A program made the position numbers and the translations under genes. From contig JBBMNZ010000021.1 of assembly GCA_037954325.1 (NCBI GenBank), positions 15,722,616 to 15,786,615 of the forward strand: a stretch of 64,000 bases of DNA, in the 5' to 3' direction. The notes under the pieces were generated by a model. The model had not been told where the DNA came from, searched no databases, and saw nothing but the letters and a program-made list of their open reading frames with translations. This DNA comes from Fistularia commersonii (taxonomy: Eukaryota > Chordata > Actinopteri > Syngnathiformes > Fistulariidae). Positions 44,369-56,281 of the stretch are shown here, in pieces (the first letter of the stretch is position 1; the number at the start of each line of letters is the position of its first letter).

Positions 44369-47300
44369 CCACTGACCTGCGGTGTGAGCACTGCCTGGTT
44401 GGGAAGCAGCGCCTGGCAGAGCGGCTGCTGCTGACGCTGGTAGACGTACGCAAACCGCAGCACCTCCCGTTTGTTCGCGGTGGCAAAATCCAAGAAAGCC
44501 TTGTTTCCTGTGACGAAGTCTTGCTCCTCACTGGTGATGAGCAGCACGCAGTACCTGCAGAGGAGAGGACGACTGGAAGCAACCGTTTCATGGAGGGACC
44601 TTCTCCTATCCAAAGTGTCTTACTTCCTCCGTCTGTGGAACTGCTTGACCGGACACAGCTCGTCGAACAGCTGCTGGTTGACCAACCGCGGAACCTGGAG
44701 GAACTTGTTGTTGGAGACGAATTCGTCCATGATCTGCCGCTTCATCCCCCTGGCCTGAGGCGAGGAGAGGCGAGGAGAGGACAGACGCTTTGTGGAGCAG
44801 AACCACGCTGAACGTTGTTTCAAAACAATCCAATGTTTGCCACTTTCTTCACAGAAAATATCATGAGATGGACGTTATTAACGGTCACAGCCGCGTTGCA
44901 GGGTAGGAACGTATGCAAATAACAATGATAGAGGAATACGCAAATGAAGGATATAGATACAAAGGGACAGATATACAAAACGCCTTGTGGAGGGACTGGT
45001 TTCAGCACCTCCAAGTGAAACAGAAATACACCCTGGAGGATGTATAAATATAAACTTGGCAGGTAGAGCTGGAGGTCATGTGATGCCTGGAAGTAGCATC
45101 AACACTGAGCTACAGTAAAAGAGATGTTTGTGTATTTGTGCCGTCAATTGAGTATGTGTGTGTGTGTGTGTGTGTGTACCTGGATGATGTCAATCGGCCG
45201 CTCTGTGTTTTCCTTGAACAGCAGCATGGTGGGCGCGTACGTGTTTATGTTGAACTGCCTCAGGATCTTGGCGCTGTGCGTCTCGCCCTGGTCCACGTAG
45301 CCAAAGTGAACATAGTGCCTGAAGGCAAACGCCGTGAGCTGGAGACACGGGCAACGTCATCAGGGGGATCAAAATGAGAAAAGACGTCGTGAAGCAGAGT
45401 CCAGAGATCACCAAGTGCTTTTTTTTTCCCCCCATTCGGGTGTGGAAACCTTGATTATTGCTTAGTGAATCTCCAAGCACAAACGTCAGCACAGACTTGT
45501 GCTTCCCAAGAGAAGCTTGGTGTCCCGTCACGTGATGCACTTTGAAGATGTACACATGAATGTGTGTGTGTGTGTGTGTGCAGAACTGTGTGGATATATG
45601 GTGACATGTACCTTGTAGAGCAGAGGAATAACGGGGACCTGGTCGAACAACAGAACGGCGGGTTTATTCTCCACATGCCAGCTATCCAGGAAGGACTGGC
45701 AGTTGTTATCTGTGATCTGGAGACACCACACAGCATGTCAAGAGACACCTTTTTTAATGTTGAAGAGCCGCTGGCCGGTGACACCAGGTGGGCCGGTTAC
45801 CTTCTCCACCATCTTCTGGGGCAGCAGGTCTTCCACGAACTGTCTCAGGTGCTCCCGGACCACGGCCTGATGGAAGAAGGTCACTCTGCCGTTCACGAGC
45901 CCGATGATGGAGGGAGCCCGGTGAGCCCCGAGCTGGTTGGCCAGGCGACGCTCGTAACCCAGATCCACGATTCCGATGCCAACGCCTGAGGTAAAAAAAA
46001 AAAAATAATAATAAGAGGACAATTCATAAAATACAAACGCTGTGTTTCCTACTGGAGAGCAGAAAACTGCACTTCAACACAGAATCACTGGTGTAAAGAG
46101 ACAAACACAAAAACATATGCCAGACCAAGCGCTCAAAATACCAACTTTTTAATTTGCTAACAATTTAACATCGCTCTTTTAGTCTAATTCCATTCCAATG
46201 ACAGAAACGCGTCCCCTAAAGAAAGCTCTCTAATCTGCAATAACCAGTTTGCATAAAAAGAAGGATGACTCCATGCCGTGGGACGTTTATTGATCTGCCT
46301 GAAAGCAGCGCGTCTTTGCCTGATGGTGCACGTTCATGAAAGATGCATGTGTCTGCACGAGTCCCCCGGGCCGGCCCTCCGCCAATATTCTCAGGCAACA
46401 TTTAAGACAGGGACTGAAGAGTCTCAAAATGGTTACGACTCTGAGAGACCGTTTAGGGGGAAATACAGAAGGCTAATCTTCCGTCTGTAGAATATATCGC
46501 TTTTAAAGCGCGCGTGCGGACGAGCCCCTTTGCTGGCGGTACCGGGATAAGCGGTGATGATTCAGAATCAGCCACGGGCTGGACGCTGAGGAGAAGCGTG
46601 CACGCCGCCATGCAGCTGGAGATGTGAAGTGGTGACACACCCTCTGTCTTTGGCTTCCTGCGTGAAGCCCTGCGATTCCTCACACTGACACGCCGATCCC
46701 CTCCCCCCACTCCATCAGCGGCCAGCGCCCGGGGATATGAACAGATTATGAACTACTTTACAATTATCATCTGGTCCTGTTTCCAGGGACAGAGCATCAC
46801 GGATGCAGCCTGTTAGCGTCAATGACATGTGGATAGCAGGACGGGTATGTGCTTTTCATTAAATATCACACACGCTTCTTTTTTATTTAGGTAAATAACA
46901 CAGCAACCTATTTGCTGGCCCCTGCTGTGCAGACCGAAGAAAATATTGCCCAGTATTTTCACATGTTTGCATTAAGAAATATACAAGGCAAATAACTAGC
47001 ATGAAATCAGCTGTAGGTTCTAAATGCCAGTTTCAATTCATTTGGGGTTGAAAGACTAATCAAAGCTTGACTTATAAATCTCTGACTAACTTCTCATCAA
47101 TCCATGGTTACTGGCTATTGGCTGGAGCTGTGCAGCTGTGTCATAAATAAGGACGTGTCTGCCAAAAGAACCCTGAGGAGCAGCAAGCAAATATCTGTCT
47201 GAGCACCTTGAAAGCAACCCAGAGGTCCAATCCATCTTGCGGCGGTGTGACCTCAGCAAAGGGTGCAGTGTGGATAAAAGCTCACATCACGACAATAACA

Positions 47301-49034
47301 TCTCCTGATGATGTCTCACCTCGCCGCTATATAAACGCTGGGATCTGCGGTTCAGTGTGCAGGACCAAGTGAAACGGCTCAGAAAAACCACATATCCTGT
47401 TTGCCGTTGGAGTCCAGTGCCACGGAGGACCGAAAACACCACCAGCAGCACATCAAGCACCAGAAGACAGAGTGATTATCAACCAAAGAGCCTCCCACTG
47501 AAAACCTAAATCAATTTCTTGTGGCTTATTGAAGTTAAAAATCTGTGAGAGTGAACGCTACTCTGCAGCAGCATCAGGACAAACGGGAAACGTGTATCTG
47601 GGGTTTTATCAGGACAACAGAAACCCGAGTGAGTGTTACCAATATGCAATTTTTTAATATGCAAGCCCTTTGGCTCCAGCGTGACGCTCGAAAGCAAACG
47701 CTTTCATTTTCAATCTGAATCATTCTGGTCGTCACGGCGTTGGCACGTCGACGTCCAACCTGAGTGGACGGGTTTCATTTTTAACAACCACAAATTGCAA
47801 ATCCCGGCTCGATCACCAGCAGCGCAAAGATCGGCTGTCTTTCCCGGAGCTTCGTCGTGTTCCGAGGAAAACAAACCGTTCGTGTTTACTCCTCTTTTAT
47901 CAGTTTCTCATTCTCTATTGAAAGCGACACATTCTCACATACCGTAACAGAGCAAACATCGCCCTCATGTAAAACTGGTTTCAGAAATAACAGATGTTTC
48001 CCAGAAAGAGCGGCGAGCGCGCTGACGTGCACAGCAGCCTTACCCAGCGGCTCCAGCTCCAGCACGGCCTCCTTCCACACGGGCTCGATGTGGATGCAGG
48101 CGAAACACCACTCGGAGGTCACTTTGATGAGGTACGGCCTCTTGTGACTGTCTGGGAGGATGTCGCTGTTAAACTGCGCGTGATGAAGCAGGTACTTGCT
48201 GTCCGCAAAGTCCCTGGACCTAGGAGAAGGAGCAGAGAGTGAGCCCCGGAGAAGACAAACAGTCATCATAACAACCATCTATACTGATAAGCTTCCCTTC
48301 CTAACTGACACTTTTTGTTTTAGTATTTAACAAGGGATGCCGGGGGGCGGCTCGGATCCAAACATTCTGGGTTGGATTCCCGAGCAAAGCAATCTGAAGA
48401 TGCCCCGTACCTGGGGAAATGGAAGAAGGACTCATCGAAATAGAAACTGTTCTGGAAGCTGCGGAAGCCCTGATGCGGGGACTGGCCGAACGGCTGGTTG
48501 TCCTCCATTTGTCCGTAGCGATCAAAGTTGGCCCTGCGTTCTTCGTTTGACAAGATCTGTTTACAGGAGAGAAGAGGTCAAAAGATGAGAAGACTGCACT
48601 CCTGGTATCTGAGGAGAGATCCCGACCGCTGTCGCCAACCTCATAAGACTTGGAGATCTTGATGAACATGTCCTCAGCCTTGGGATCCTTGTTCTTATCC
48701 GGATGCCTGCAAAAAAATAAACACCACAATCTTCTCTGATTCCAGCAGCAGGTCAGGTGGACTCCATGAAGAAGGCTGCATGAAGACGACAGGCTACAGC
48801 CAAGATGTTCCTGCTAGCTCGGGTTGGCGTCAAGTCAGTCACTCACCATTCCTTGGCCATGTTCTTGTACGCCTTCTTGATCTCCGCCTGGCTGGCGCTC
48901 CTGCTGACACCCAGAATATTGTAGGGGTCGTAACCAGAAGCCGCTTCCACCCACGGCCCCCACGAAGCTAGCAGGAAGATGGCGAGCACCAGTGGACATG
49001 TCCAAGGATGTCGGCGGTTCCGTTTAACCGTCAT
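38739..49034 (-). CDS. dnajc16: DnaJ homologue subfamily C member 16 (ER J-domain, thioredoxin-like membrane protein), 15 exons
   Basis: ER-membrane Hsp70 co-chaperone with thioredoxin-like domains. Minus-strand exons: 48847-49034, 48640-48706, 48411-48556, 48044-48219, 45801-45985, 45612-45716, 45180-45338, 44624-44754, 44377-44554, 42293-42475, 42107-42183, 40987-41067, 40790-40879, 40524-40694, 38739-39231. They total 2430 nt, 809 residues (human about 782), in phase throughout. Seen in order: signal peptide (about 1-31), J domain from YDPYNILGV with HPD at 64-66, a thioredoxin-like fold with WCFAC (C172, C175), further repeats with FFHQAVVRE and LLFDQVPVIPLLYK, one transmembrane segment (about 536-558), and the conserved end KYFCLF and LGLWMERLLEG. 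Between the last two motifs lies an arginine-serine run (about 732-751) not in the human protein as I recall it. The start is the ATG giving the signal peptide. Introns carry RTE, L2-like and another LINE fragment. Confidence 0.95.
39805..39852. repeat. (TG)n microsatellite in the last dnajc16 intron
   Basis: About 24 TG units, reading (CA)n in the dnajc16 transcript. Confidence 0.95.
39980..40492 (-). mobile_element. RTE-type LINE, 5'-truncated, open C-terminal RT frame
   Basis: The minus-strand frame 40481-40011 stays open for 156 codons. It carries motifs of RTE reverse transcriptase C-termini: KTVVRPAMMFGLETVP, ELEVAEMKMLRFSLGVTR, RRWLGHGQRRD, ELPGRRSGGRPKRRFMD, DVVREDMEVVG and RCGDT at the end. 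A short 3' tail with AGAAGAAGATTA follows. The element lies in dnajc16 intron 14 in the same orientation as the gene. The lack of stops suggests a fairly recent insertion. Confidence 0.85.
41131..41998 (-). mobile_element. Non-LTR retrotransposon, 5'-truncated, with RT C-terminal ORF
   Basis: The minus-strand frame from about 41998 to the stop at 41391 encodes a LINE C-terminal region: FKNHIKKICNALKFNIS, ATVISHILYCISSWSQA, LHHQALKILDKKPRHYH and NLIRYSDIRLVHKIFHN. A UTR of about 240 bases follows, ending in (AAAC)n at 41131-41150. It is a different family from the RTE and L2-like copies nearby. The RT wording is common in fish LINEs, but I leave the clade open. It lies in dnajc16 intron 11, sense with the gene. 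Confidence 0.8.
43480..43790 (+). mobile_element. L2-like LINE 3' end
   Basis: Contains CACCAAGGAGCTCCACTGAA, CAGGAGGTCTTTCCTACCTG, CTTCAGCCGAAGGGAATCTT, the T-rich UTR and a tail of four TTATC units at 43765-43785. It matches 14690-14990 closely. It lies in dnajc16 intron 9, antisense to the gene. Confidence 0.85.
44092..44165. repeat. Short dispersed repeat, related to 4475-4560
   Basis: TTTAAACGCCACTTCGCAGA, CAGCAGCGTCC and GTGTCAAACACTC match the 4475 copy. The copy here has gained a (GT)n run in its middle. Confidence 0.5.
44321..44366. repeat. (TG)n run next to the dnajc16 exon 9 donor
   Basis: About 23 units. In the transcript it reads (CA)n starting about ten bases after the exon 9 5' splice site (exon end at 44377). 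Confidence 0.95.
45152..45178. repeat. (TG)n run forming part of the dnajc16 exon 7 donor
   Basis: In the transcript the exon 7 end reads CAG|GTACACACAC, so the splice donor itself merges into the (CA)n repeat. Confidence 0.95.
45986..48043. other. Large dnajc16 intron 4
   Basis: About 2.06 kb with few obvious repeats, unlike the other introns here. It holds a TATATAAA at 47328-47335 on the plus strand, in a stretch that otherwise shows no open frame of note. I see no nested gene I can support. Confidence 0.4.
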
Positions 49035-49930
49035 TCCTTGTCGGTTAACCGTCGCTAGCCTAGTCAAGCACCGTCATTCAATTATCCGCTAGCATAAATA
49101 AACAAACAGTCAAGCTAATCCCTTACATGGACGCGTCCGTGGAAATGCTAATGTCGTGTTTCACCACGACGAGGACATTACTTCCCTAGCTTGCACTGGA
49201 CACTCGAAATGTCTGTGGACGGTCCACGGTGAAACACGGAGCTTCCGGTACAACTTTTCAAAATAAAATATTCACGTCTCGACGGCTGATGACGCCAAGT
49301 AAAGTTTTCAGGCGGATTGTAGGAGTATTTTACGATCCGCCTTCGGTGATGCGTTTGGTAAATAGCGGATAAGATACGAGGTCTTCATGTTTTAATTCAA
49401 AATATGGCGATTTTATCGAGTCATAGAAATAGGACTTTTTAAACATTCAAACAAGATATGCAGAAAAACACGCGTAGGCAAGGAGAGAGAATTAATATCT
49501 CTAATCTAACGCCAAATAAAAGGCTTCATTTCAACATTTATGATGAAGCTCATTGTGTAACTTCCGGTCTAATATACGGTATTTCCTGCACATAGAATAT
49601 GTGTGCGGTATACATATGATTTTTAATAATAATAATAAATCATCTAAATTATTTTCTTGTGAAATATCCGTGTGAAGACGTATCAATCAATTTTACTGAC
49701 GTTATTTTGCTAAAATAAAAATCCATGAAGTTAGCCTTTTTTTCCGTTTTCGTCATTCGGTGACCTCACTTCCGTTTCCGCTTTCGTCACGGCGGCTGAA
49801 GGTATACACACACACACACACAGTGTCAGAGTGGGGGGGATGAATTGACGGCTAGCTCACTTCGCATATTATGTAAACTATCTCTTTTTTATGAAATAAC
49901 GGACGAACGCTGGTAAAGTCCTTGGTTTCC
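49035..49930. promoter_or_regulatory. Head-to-head promoter region of dnajc16 and b3galt6
   Basis: The two genes diverge here. ETS-type words occur: CTTCCGGT at about 49242 and 49561, and CACTTCCGTTTCCGCTTTCG near 49767. There is no TATA box near either end. A short (CA)n lies at 49806-49821. The transcription start sites are not determined. Confidence 0.4.
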
Positions 49931-50514
49931 GTGCCGCGGTGGTCCAGCATGGACGCCCCGTGTTTGTGCTCTCTTCTCGGGATGAGCTCCCAAAGTGCGC
50001 AGGCGGTCCCCCGTCGGTAGCTGACCCGACACTAGCTCCTCCAAGCTGCCGCCTCTGCTCGCCGACACAGGCGCTTTATCATCCAGGTAACTTACAAGCA
50101 GCCCTCACACACACGCACACTTGCTAAACGCACGCATATAAATTCATATATAATGTGAGAACAGCTACCGACCAACAGTGCAAAACAAAAACTCAAAATT
50201 GTAGTGATGCTCTTAGCAGTTCAGGTGTCTCGTTTGATGTAAACACACACTTTGTATACATGTGTGTCTGCCAGACTAGTGTCACACATTTAACTATAAA
50301 CATTGTCCTTTGCATTTGTAATGGTTGTAAACGCTACCCTGCGCCCGCACTCAGGTGAACCAATGTCATCAACGAGAGGATGGGAGTAATCCACGTCATC
50401 CATAAATACAGATTTGCAATTTACTGTGATAGATTTACTTTCCTTGTGACCTAGTTCCAAGTTGTATTTCTGATTACCCTTGTTGGGTCTCTCCCGTATC
50501 ACAGACTTGGCATC

Positions 50515-51534
50515 ATGAATTTACTTCGCCTCTTGTGCCGCCACAAGACAGCCCTGGTCATCGGCACCGTTTGCAGCTTCGCTATAGTTCTTGTCTTCCT
50601 GGCCAAATGTACCTCCGAAACCCTGAAGCAAGGCCAGCAGGAGCCGCCGGGCCTCGCCCCCCGTGCCAGTGCTTTAAAAGCCCACCCAGAGCCGCACGAC
50701 CCCTCCTCCGCATCCAAAGACTTTTCCGCCTTCTTGGCGGTCCTCATCACAACCGGACCCAAGTACACCGAGCGCAGGAGCATCATCCGAAGCACGTGGC
50801 TGGCCAAGCGGGACTCCGATGTCCTGGCCATGTTTGTGGTCGGGACACAGGGGCTCTCCGGCGATGACCTCCAAAACCTTAACACCGAACAAGGCCGGCA
50901 CAAGGATCTGCTCTTGCTTCCCGACCTGCGAGACTCGTACGAAAATTTGACGCTGAAGCTCCTTCACATGTACTCCTGGCTGGACCAGAATGTCGAGTTC
51001 AAATTTGTCCTGAAAGCAGACGACGACACGTTCGCCCGCTTGGACCTCCTGAAGGAGGAGCTGAGGGCAAAGGAGCCCAGCCGGCTGTACTGGGGCTTCT
51101 TCTCCGGCAGGGGTCGGGTGAAATCAGCCGGGAAGTGGAAGGAAAGTACGTGGGACCTCTGCGACTACTACCTGCCCTACGCGCTCGGCGGCGGCTACGT
51201 CCTCTCCGCCGACCTGGTGCATTACGTGCACCTCAACGCGGGCTTCTTCAAGACGTGGCAGAGCGAGGACGTGTCACTGGGGGCCTGGCTGGCTCCCGTG
51301 GAGGTCCGGCGGACGCACGACCCGCGCTTTGACACCGAGTACAAGTCCCGCGGCTGCAACAACAAATACCTGGTGACGCATAAGCAAAGCTTGGAGGACA
51401 TGCTGGAGAAGCACCAGACTCTGCAGCGCGACGGCAAGCTCTGCAAAGAGGAAGTCAAGCTGCGGTTGTCCTACGTCTACGACTGGAGCGTGCCGCCCTC
51501 CCAGTGCTGCCAGCGGAAGGACGGCATTCCCTAA
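50515..51534 (+). CDS. b3galt6: Beta-1,3-galactosyltransferase 6, coding sequence in one exon
   Basis: Golgi type II membrane enzyme that adds the second galactose to the glycosaminoglycan-protein linkage tetrasaccharide. The product has 339 residues (human 329) and no intron in the coding sequence, as in other vertebrates. It shows a short cytoplasmic tail, a transmembrane anchor (about 12-30), a stem, then a GT31 domain with FLAVLITTGP, RRSIIRSTWL, KADDDTF (DDD at 169-171, metal and UDP binding), YALGGGYVLS and WQSEDVSLGAWLAP. One N-glycosylation site is visible at N144. The ATG lies just after an acceptor-like ACAG (50500-50503), and CAG|GTAACT at 50083-50091 could be its donor. A 5' UTR intron is therefore likely. 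Confidence 0.96.
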   Translation: MNLLRLLCRHKTALVIGTVCSFAIVLVFLAKCTSETLKQGQQEPPGLAPRASALKAHPEPHDPSSASKDFSAFLAVLITTGPKYTERRSIIRSTWLAKRDSDVLAMFVVGTQGLSGDDLQNLNTEQGRHKDLLLLPDLRDSYENLTLKLLHMYSWLDQNVEFKFVLKADDDTFARLDLLKEELRAKEPSRLYWGFFSGRGRVKSAGKWKESTWDLCDYYLPYALGGGYVLSADLVHYVHLNAGFFKTWQSEDVSLGAWLAPVEVRRTHDPRFDTEYKSRGCNNKYLVTHKQSLEDMLEKHQTLQRDGKLCKEEVKLRLSYVYDWSVPPSQCCQRKDGIP

Positions 51535-51714
51535 TTTCTGACCTTTCCTCGAAGAAAGATGGCGTCTCCAATTGATGTTTCTTAGACGGTCCCCTGTCCT
51601 TACACCGTTTTACAATTGTGAAACTAGTATACTACATGGTTGAAGCACGTTCCACCTAATTGCAAAATTCAGGAAAACAAATTCAACAATTCCAGATTTG
51701 CATTGCGACTCTCA

Positions 51715-51720
51715 AATAAA
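51715..51720 (+). terminator. b3galt6 poly(A) signal
   Basis: AATAAA 181 bases after the stop codon, followed by a GT-rich stretch (GGTTGTTCTC). Confidence 0.7.
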
Positions 51721-51739
51721 GAGAAGGAGCTGCTCCGGT

Positions 51740-54700
51740 TGTTCTCATGAAATCTTTCTCTCAAACTGGAGATAAAAACAAGACACTCGAATCAACACAT
51801 TTCCTCCACTTGTTCAATCCCAGGTGTTCTTTTCAAAATCTGTCACAGATAATGAAAAAGAGCCAAAACAAAAGTCCAGCCCTTTGGGGAAACCTATTCT
51901 TCTTTTTTCATTTTTAAAGGGAGCAAATGTTGTTCAGTCATTTAAAACTCCATTCATTATACAGAGCGGTGGCATTATATCAAATACCCATTTTACACTG
52001 TTAATTCTCTCCAGCGAAATGCAGGAGGTTCATTGGAGACCCTAAATTGCCCAGATGTGTGAACGGTGGTGTGTCTCGGAAACTGGACTTAGATCTTCTC
52101 CTGGAAAGACATTCCTTGAAGATCATTGCAGCTTTTCTTCTTTTAAATTGTCATGTTACTAAATGAGAGGTCTCACCAGTCCCCGATCACCGGCGTCGGA
52201 TTCTTTTCATGAGAATGACCTTGTCGCTCTTTCCACTGACCGAACAGGGATTCTTCCTATCACCCAGTGACAGTTTCACAATTTGAAGTGGTGTTTGTGA
52301 TGACTTTTGACAAAACTCCCCCGAGTAAATCCCTCTCTGGCCTTGTGTGACCTTCTAGACCTGCGTCCTTCGTACTGTGAGCCTTGTTGTCCGGACCGAC
52401 GGTCACGTCGGTTCTTCGCCACGATGGTCGCCGCCTCTTCCGTCTGTGCTCCTTCTGCCGTGCGTCTGCCTGGATGTCGTTTTTTCTTTTCACATCATAA
52501 GATATGCTTTAATTTATTTTGTTCTTTTTTTTTTTTTCATTCCCGTTTACCGGAGGGGAGAGTATAATCCTGCCGTCACCATATCGACCGTTTTGTCTCG
52601 TGAAAGTATTTGGTATTTTATTTATTATTAATTTATTACGCAGCTAACACAAGACACGGGTGTGATATCGGAGATGAATGCGGAACGCCGTAGATGTTCG
52701 GGGACTCGCATCCACCGGACAAACTGCAAAGAAGCGCTCGCTCGTGTTCACGGTAAACGGTACGGAAGGTTTTCATATGTTGGAAAGGCACCAGAATGTG
52801 TGAAAAAGAGGCGTGAATATGTTTTATTCCCTCTCATACTGGAGCGTCTGCGGACAGTTTTATATTTGCATTATTTACTCACCGGAGAGAAAATGACTGC
52901 GAATGTCCGCACATTCACACTGAAAGGCGGGATGTACGCCACCAACTGGCACTCGGTCACTTTTTTAAAAACTTTCAAACACTCCTAAGAAGCCATGGAT
53001 GATGGCGTCATCTATGTTTTCTAACGTTTGGCTCGCCAACCCAAATTCACGTGCGGTTCAGCGTTTTGGAATCTGGGGTGGATGATATCGCGGTGCCGCG
53101 AGAAAGAAACAGTTGATGTCAAGCTCATCTCTGTGGCTGCTGTTACATTTTGTGACTCTTTTCTTCGTATTATCGCCGGCCCGTTCTGATTTAGTATTGT
53201 TTTTTTGTTTTTTTTTTGTATATGTCGTGCCTCCCTGGATGTGCTATTAAAACTTTTTAAATGTGCTCCTCACTTCCACCGTCCATTGCATGCATGATTA
53301 CCTGTAGAATTGTCTTAAAGAGGCAGCTGCGTTGAAAGGATTTGCCTTGATGCTACTGTTAATAAAACAAGAGGAAGCAGCTCGGTCCATGAAATACTGG
53401 AGGACTTCTGCCTTTTTTCTCGTGACACTTAGAGACGGTTATCTCAAACATGCCGACTGTTGTATTCTCAGTTTTGCAGATGACATCTCGATATTCCCGA
53501 CAGTAATGCATCCCTGGAAGCTGAGATGAATTTGCTGTAACATTGGAATTCGGTTAATATTCAGTCAATCAGTGATAATGATTACGCCCGTCTTTTCAAC
53601 TCTGGAAGAAGTCTGGATTTGCTTCAGGCAGTTACATTCGTCATGTAAAGAAATAATGGTATCGCAAGTCGAGGGGAGACTAAAATAATGAACACACGAT
53701 CTCTTATTTTCAAATTATTCTGCGTCACATAATTTCATCTTAATATAATTAAGGGTACAATTGTAAATTGTGAATACAGGGCTTTCAAAGTGCTTTGCCC
53801 AAGGGCACTGCGACATGCAGACCGGTAGGAGTTGGAAATTGAGTTGGAGATTGAGGGATTAAAAAGTCATCAAAAATAAAAGTCCAGAGGGGACCAGTGG
53901 AAACAGAAGGCCTCAAGGAGACATGGCATTGGCATATTTGGATGCAAAATTAATATACTGCGAACATCTTCATGTACGTATACAATGTTAAAAAGAGGAC
54001 AAAAAATGGAACACCAAAAAGTAAGTGGCTATGAAACGGAACGATAATGTGCAGAATAGTGACATCGCTGATCTCTTCAGGCAATTCTACTGGTCAGTCT
54101 GATTTGCAATATCTCCTCGTGAACCAGACATACAGAGAGGAGAAGACGTTTCTCACTTTTCCAGAGCGTTGTGAAATGAACAAAATAACAATAGCGTGCA
54201 CAGTAACAGAAAAGTGCAATAAACATTAAACCAAACAGTAGAAAGTGTAGTGGATACAATCTACTGGGACTGAGGTGAAAAGATGACAGATTTAAACAAC
54301 CTGAAATGTATAAATATATCATTTGAATTAGACTATAGAGAGCAGCAGCAGGGTTTTCTGGACAGTTTAGTGCAAAAGCCAGTCAGGAAGTAAAAGCAGA
54401 CTTCAGGTTAGGGCTGAGAAATAGATGGCCACACTCGGACACGACACTGAAAAGCTCGATTTGCGGCGGTGATATTTACCGACGTATCCGCTGCAGATGA
54501 TCCAGTAGACGTCCATCGGATCGCTTCCCCGGGGGAAATAGGAAGCGGGATACAAACAAACTAAAACCCTAGTTCTCCTGACATTTCACAAATATTTTCT
54601 TCCATTTCATAATATCATAATTCTCCATATTACCAAAAGAGAAGATCGACGTTATTGCGGGGAGCTTTTAATGTGCGACCGGCCCTTCTCCGGGGCTCTT

Positions 54701-56100
54701 CTCCGTTACACTCAGTGAGACGGATGATATTAAACTGTAATCAAGAACACAAGGGACGGCGCATATTGCACAAAGCAAATATCACCTTGGAGTCGTCCCG
54801 GCTCCCTCTGCTCGGGCCGAGCTCATTACGCGCCCAGCGCACACGCACGGCGGCCCTCGCCTTTGTGTGGGAAGCAAACAACCTCACCGCTTGCCAAAAC
54901 GAAAATCCATCCACGATCCGAGGCCCTGGGTCTGACAAAGGAATAGTAATGAGTAACACTGGAGTTCAACTGCATGTTTGCTTCTCCGTCCCTGAATGTC
55001 AAAGAGTGTCGCTGTGAAAGTGTGAAAGGCGTAGCGATGACTCCCTCGCTTTCCCGTGTCCTCCGTGCCTCTTTTTTTGTGACGACATCCTGAGCAAAGA
55101 AGTCTTGCATTTATTTTGGAAATGCCGTGCCACTTTGTGAAGCTACCTTATATCACAGTGCAAGCAAGTGCGACGGAACAGTACTTTTCAAATCCCCGAT
55201 CGAGGGATTTTATCTGAAAACAATTAGCAGGAAACGCCGTATGCAAATAAATATCGAAGCCCGACGTGTTCTCGACGAACGCGCACTCGTATTGCATTTT
55301 GATCATGTGTTTTTCATGCGACTGCGTTTGTGCTCGGAAATGATCGATTGCTGTCGATGGAAGCGGACGGATAATAGCGACACACGGAGAAGCTTGCCAC
55401 GGCCTCTCTGAGAATAAAACCTTGGGAGACCAATGACTGTTTTGTTTTTAAGGATTCCAGGATTCAAAGCGTTAGTTGGGATTTGCACAATCAGGATATG
55501 CATTTCCCTGTACAATAAGTACACAGGAGACAAAAGAATATATAAAAGGCATAATAAGGACAGTATTGGTTTTGCAAATTCGTAAAGTGCAGATTGAAAT
55601 GCGAACAGTCGAGTGCAGTTTTGAGTGTCCACATTGACAAATTGCGGGTTGCTTATAAAGTAAGGAGTAAAAAGTAAAGAGTTCAGTACAGCACTGGGTG
55701 TGCCGAATGAAAAGTGCAAGAAAAATAAACACCAGGAGTGTGATTGCAGTTGGGTAGAACAATTTCTTCAGTCAAAATCTGAAATAATGATTTTGGCTGA
55801 AAATACAAGTGTAAGCGTGTCGGTCCAGACATTTGCCTGCAGTATGAGGCCCAGAGCTGTTGTTCCAGTTCAATGAAAGGCATGTAAACAAAACAAAGTG
55901 GAACAACGCTATTTACCAGAACTCACGAAGGTTTTTTCCGCCATTTTTTTCCTCTCTTTTAAAAAATGGCCGTATTTGTCAAGTGACCATTCTCACAGAG
56001 ACTGATCGTCTGTTTACTAAATACGACATTTTTGTTTTGGAAATGTTAGTTCCCCGCCCGACCACTAGGGGGCCCTAAAGAGCGCGCCGGTCTGTTGACA
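51740..56100. other. Intergenic, AT-rich, no gene recognised
   Basis: Apart from a fragment of a dispersed repeat (GGAGGTTCATTGGAGACC near 52025) and a short CAAAGTGCTTTGCCCAAGGG word near 53790 known from fish repeats, I see nothing I can name. Open frames such as 52662-52988 lack domains and splice context. A GC-rich island at about 54780-54930 inside AT-rich sequence has no coding signal I can support. Confidence 0.45.
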
Positions 56101-56109
56101 AGCTGCGAG

Positions 56110-56117
56110 TGACGTCA
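56110..56117 (+). promoter_or_regulatory. Full CRE palindrome in the tmem167b promoter
   Basis: TGACGTCA 165 bases upstream of the tmem167b ATG is a perfect CREB/ATF site. No TATA box is seen nearby. Confidence 0.55.
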
Positions 56118-56281
56118 AAGACAACGAAGAAGAAGCAGCAGCAGAAACCGGAAATGTTGACGGAATGACTATGAAGTAGACTATTTCCCCTCTGACTGAA
56201 TTCTACTTTACAGAACGGGATGAATTGTTAATTAAAACAAGGAAACCGTTTCATATCATTGTGTAAGAGAAAACTGCGAAC

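Noticed and set aside
50515..51534. b3galt6 as a processed retrocopy because it lacks introns
   Set aside because: B3GALT6 coding sequence is naturally intronless in vertebrates. A likely 5' UTR intron and a proper promoter region are present, and no poly(A) tract follows.
52662..52988. 108-codon frame in the region after b3galt6
   Set aside because: No recognisable domain, and it lies in AT-rich intergenic DNA without splice or poly(A) context.
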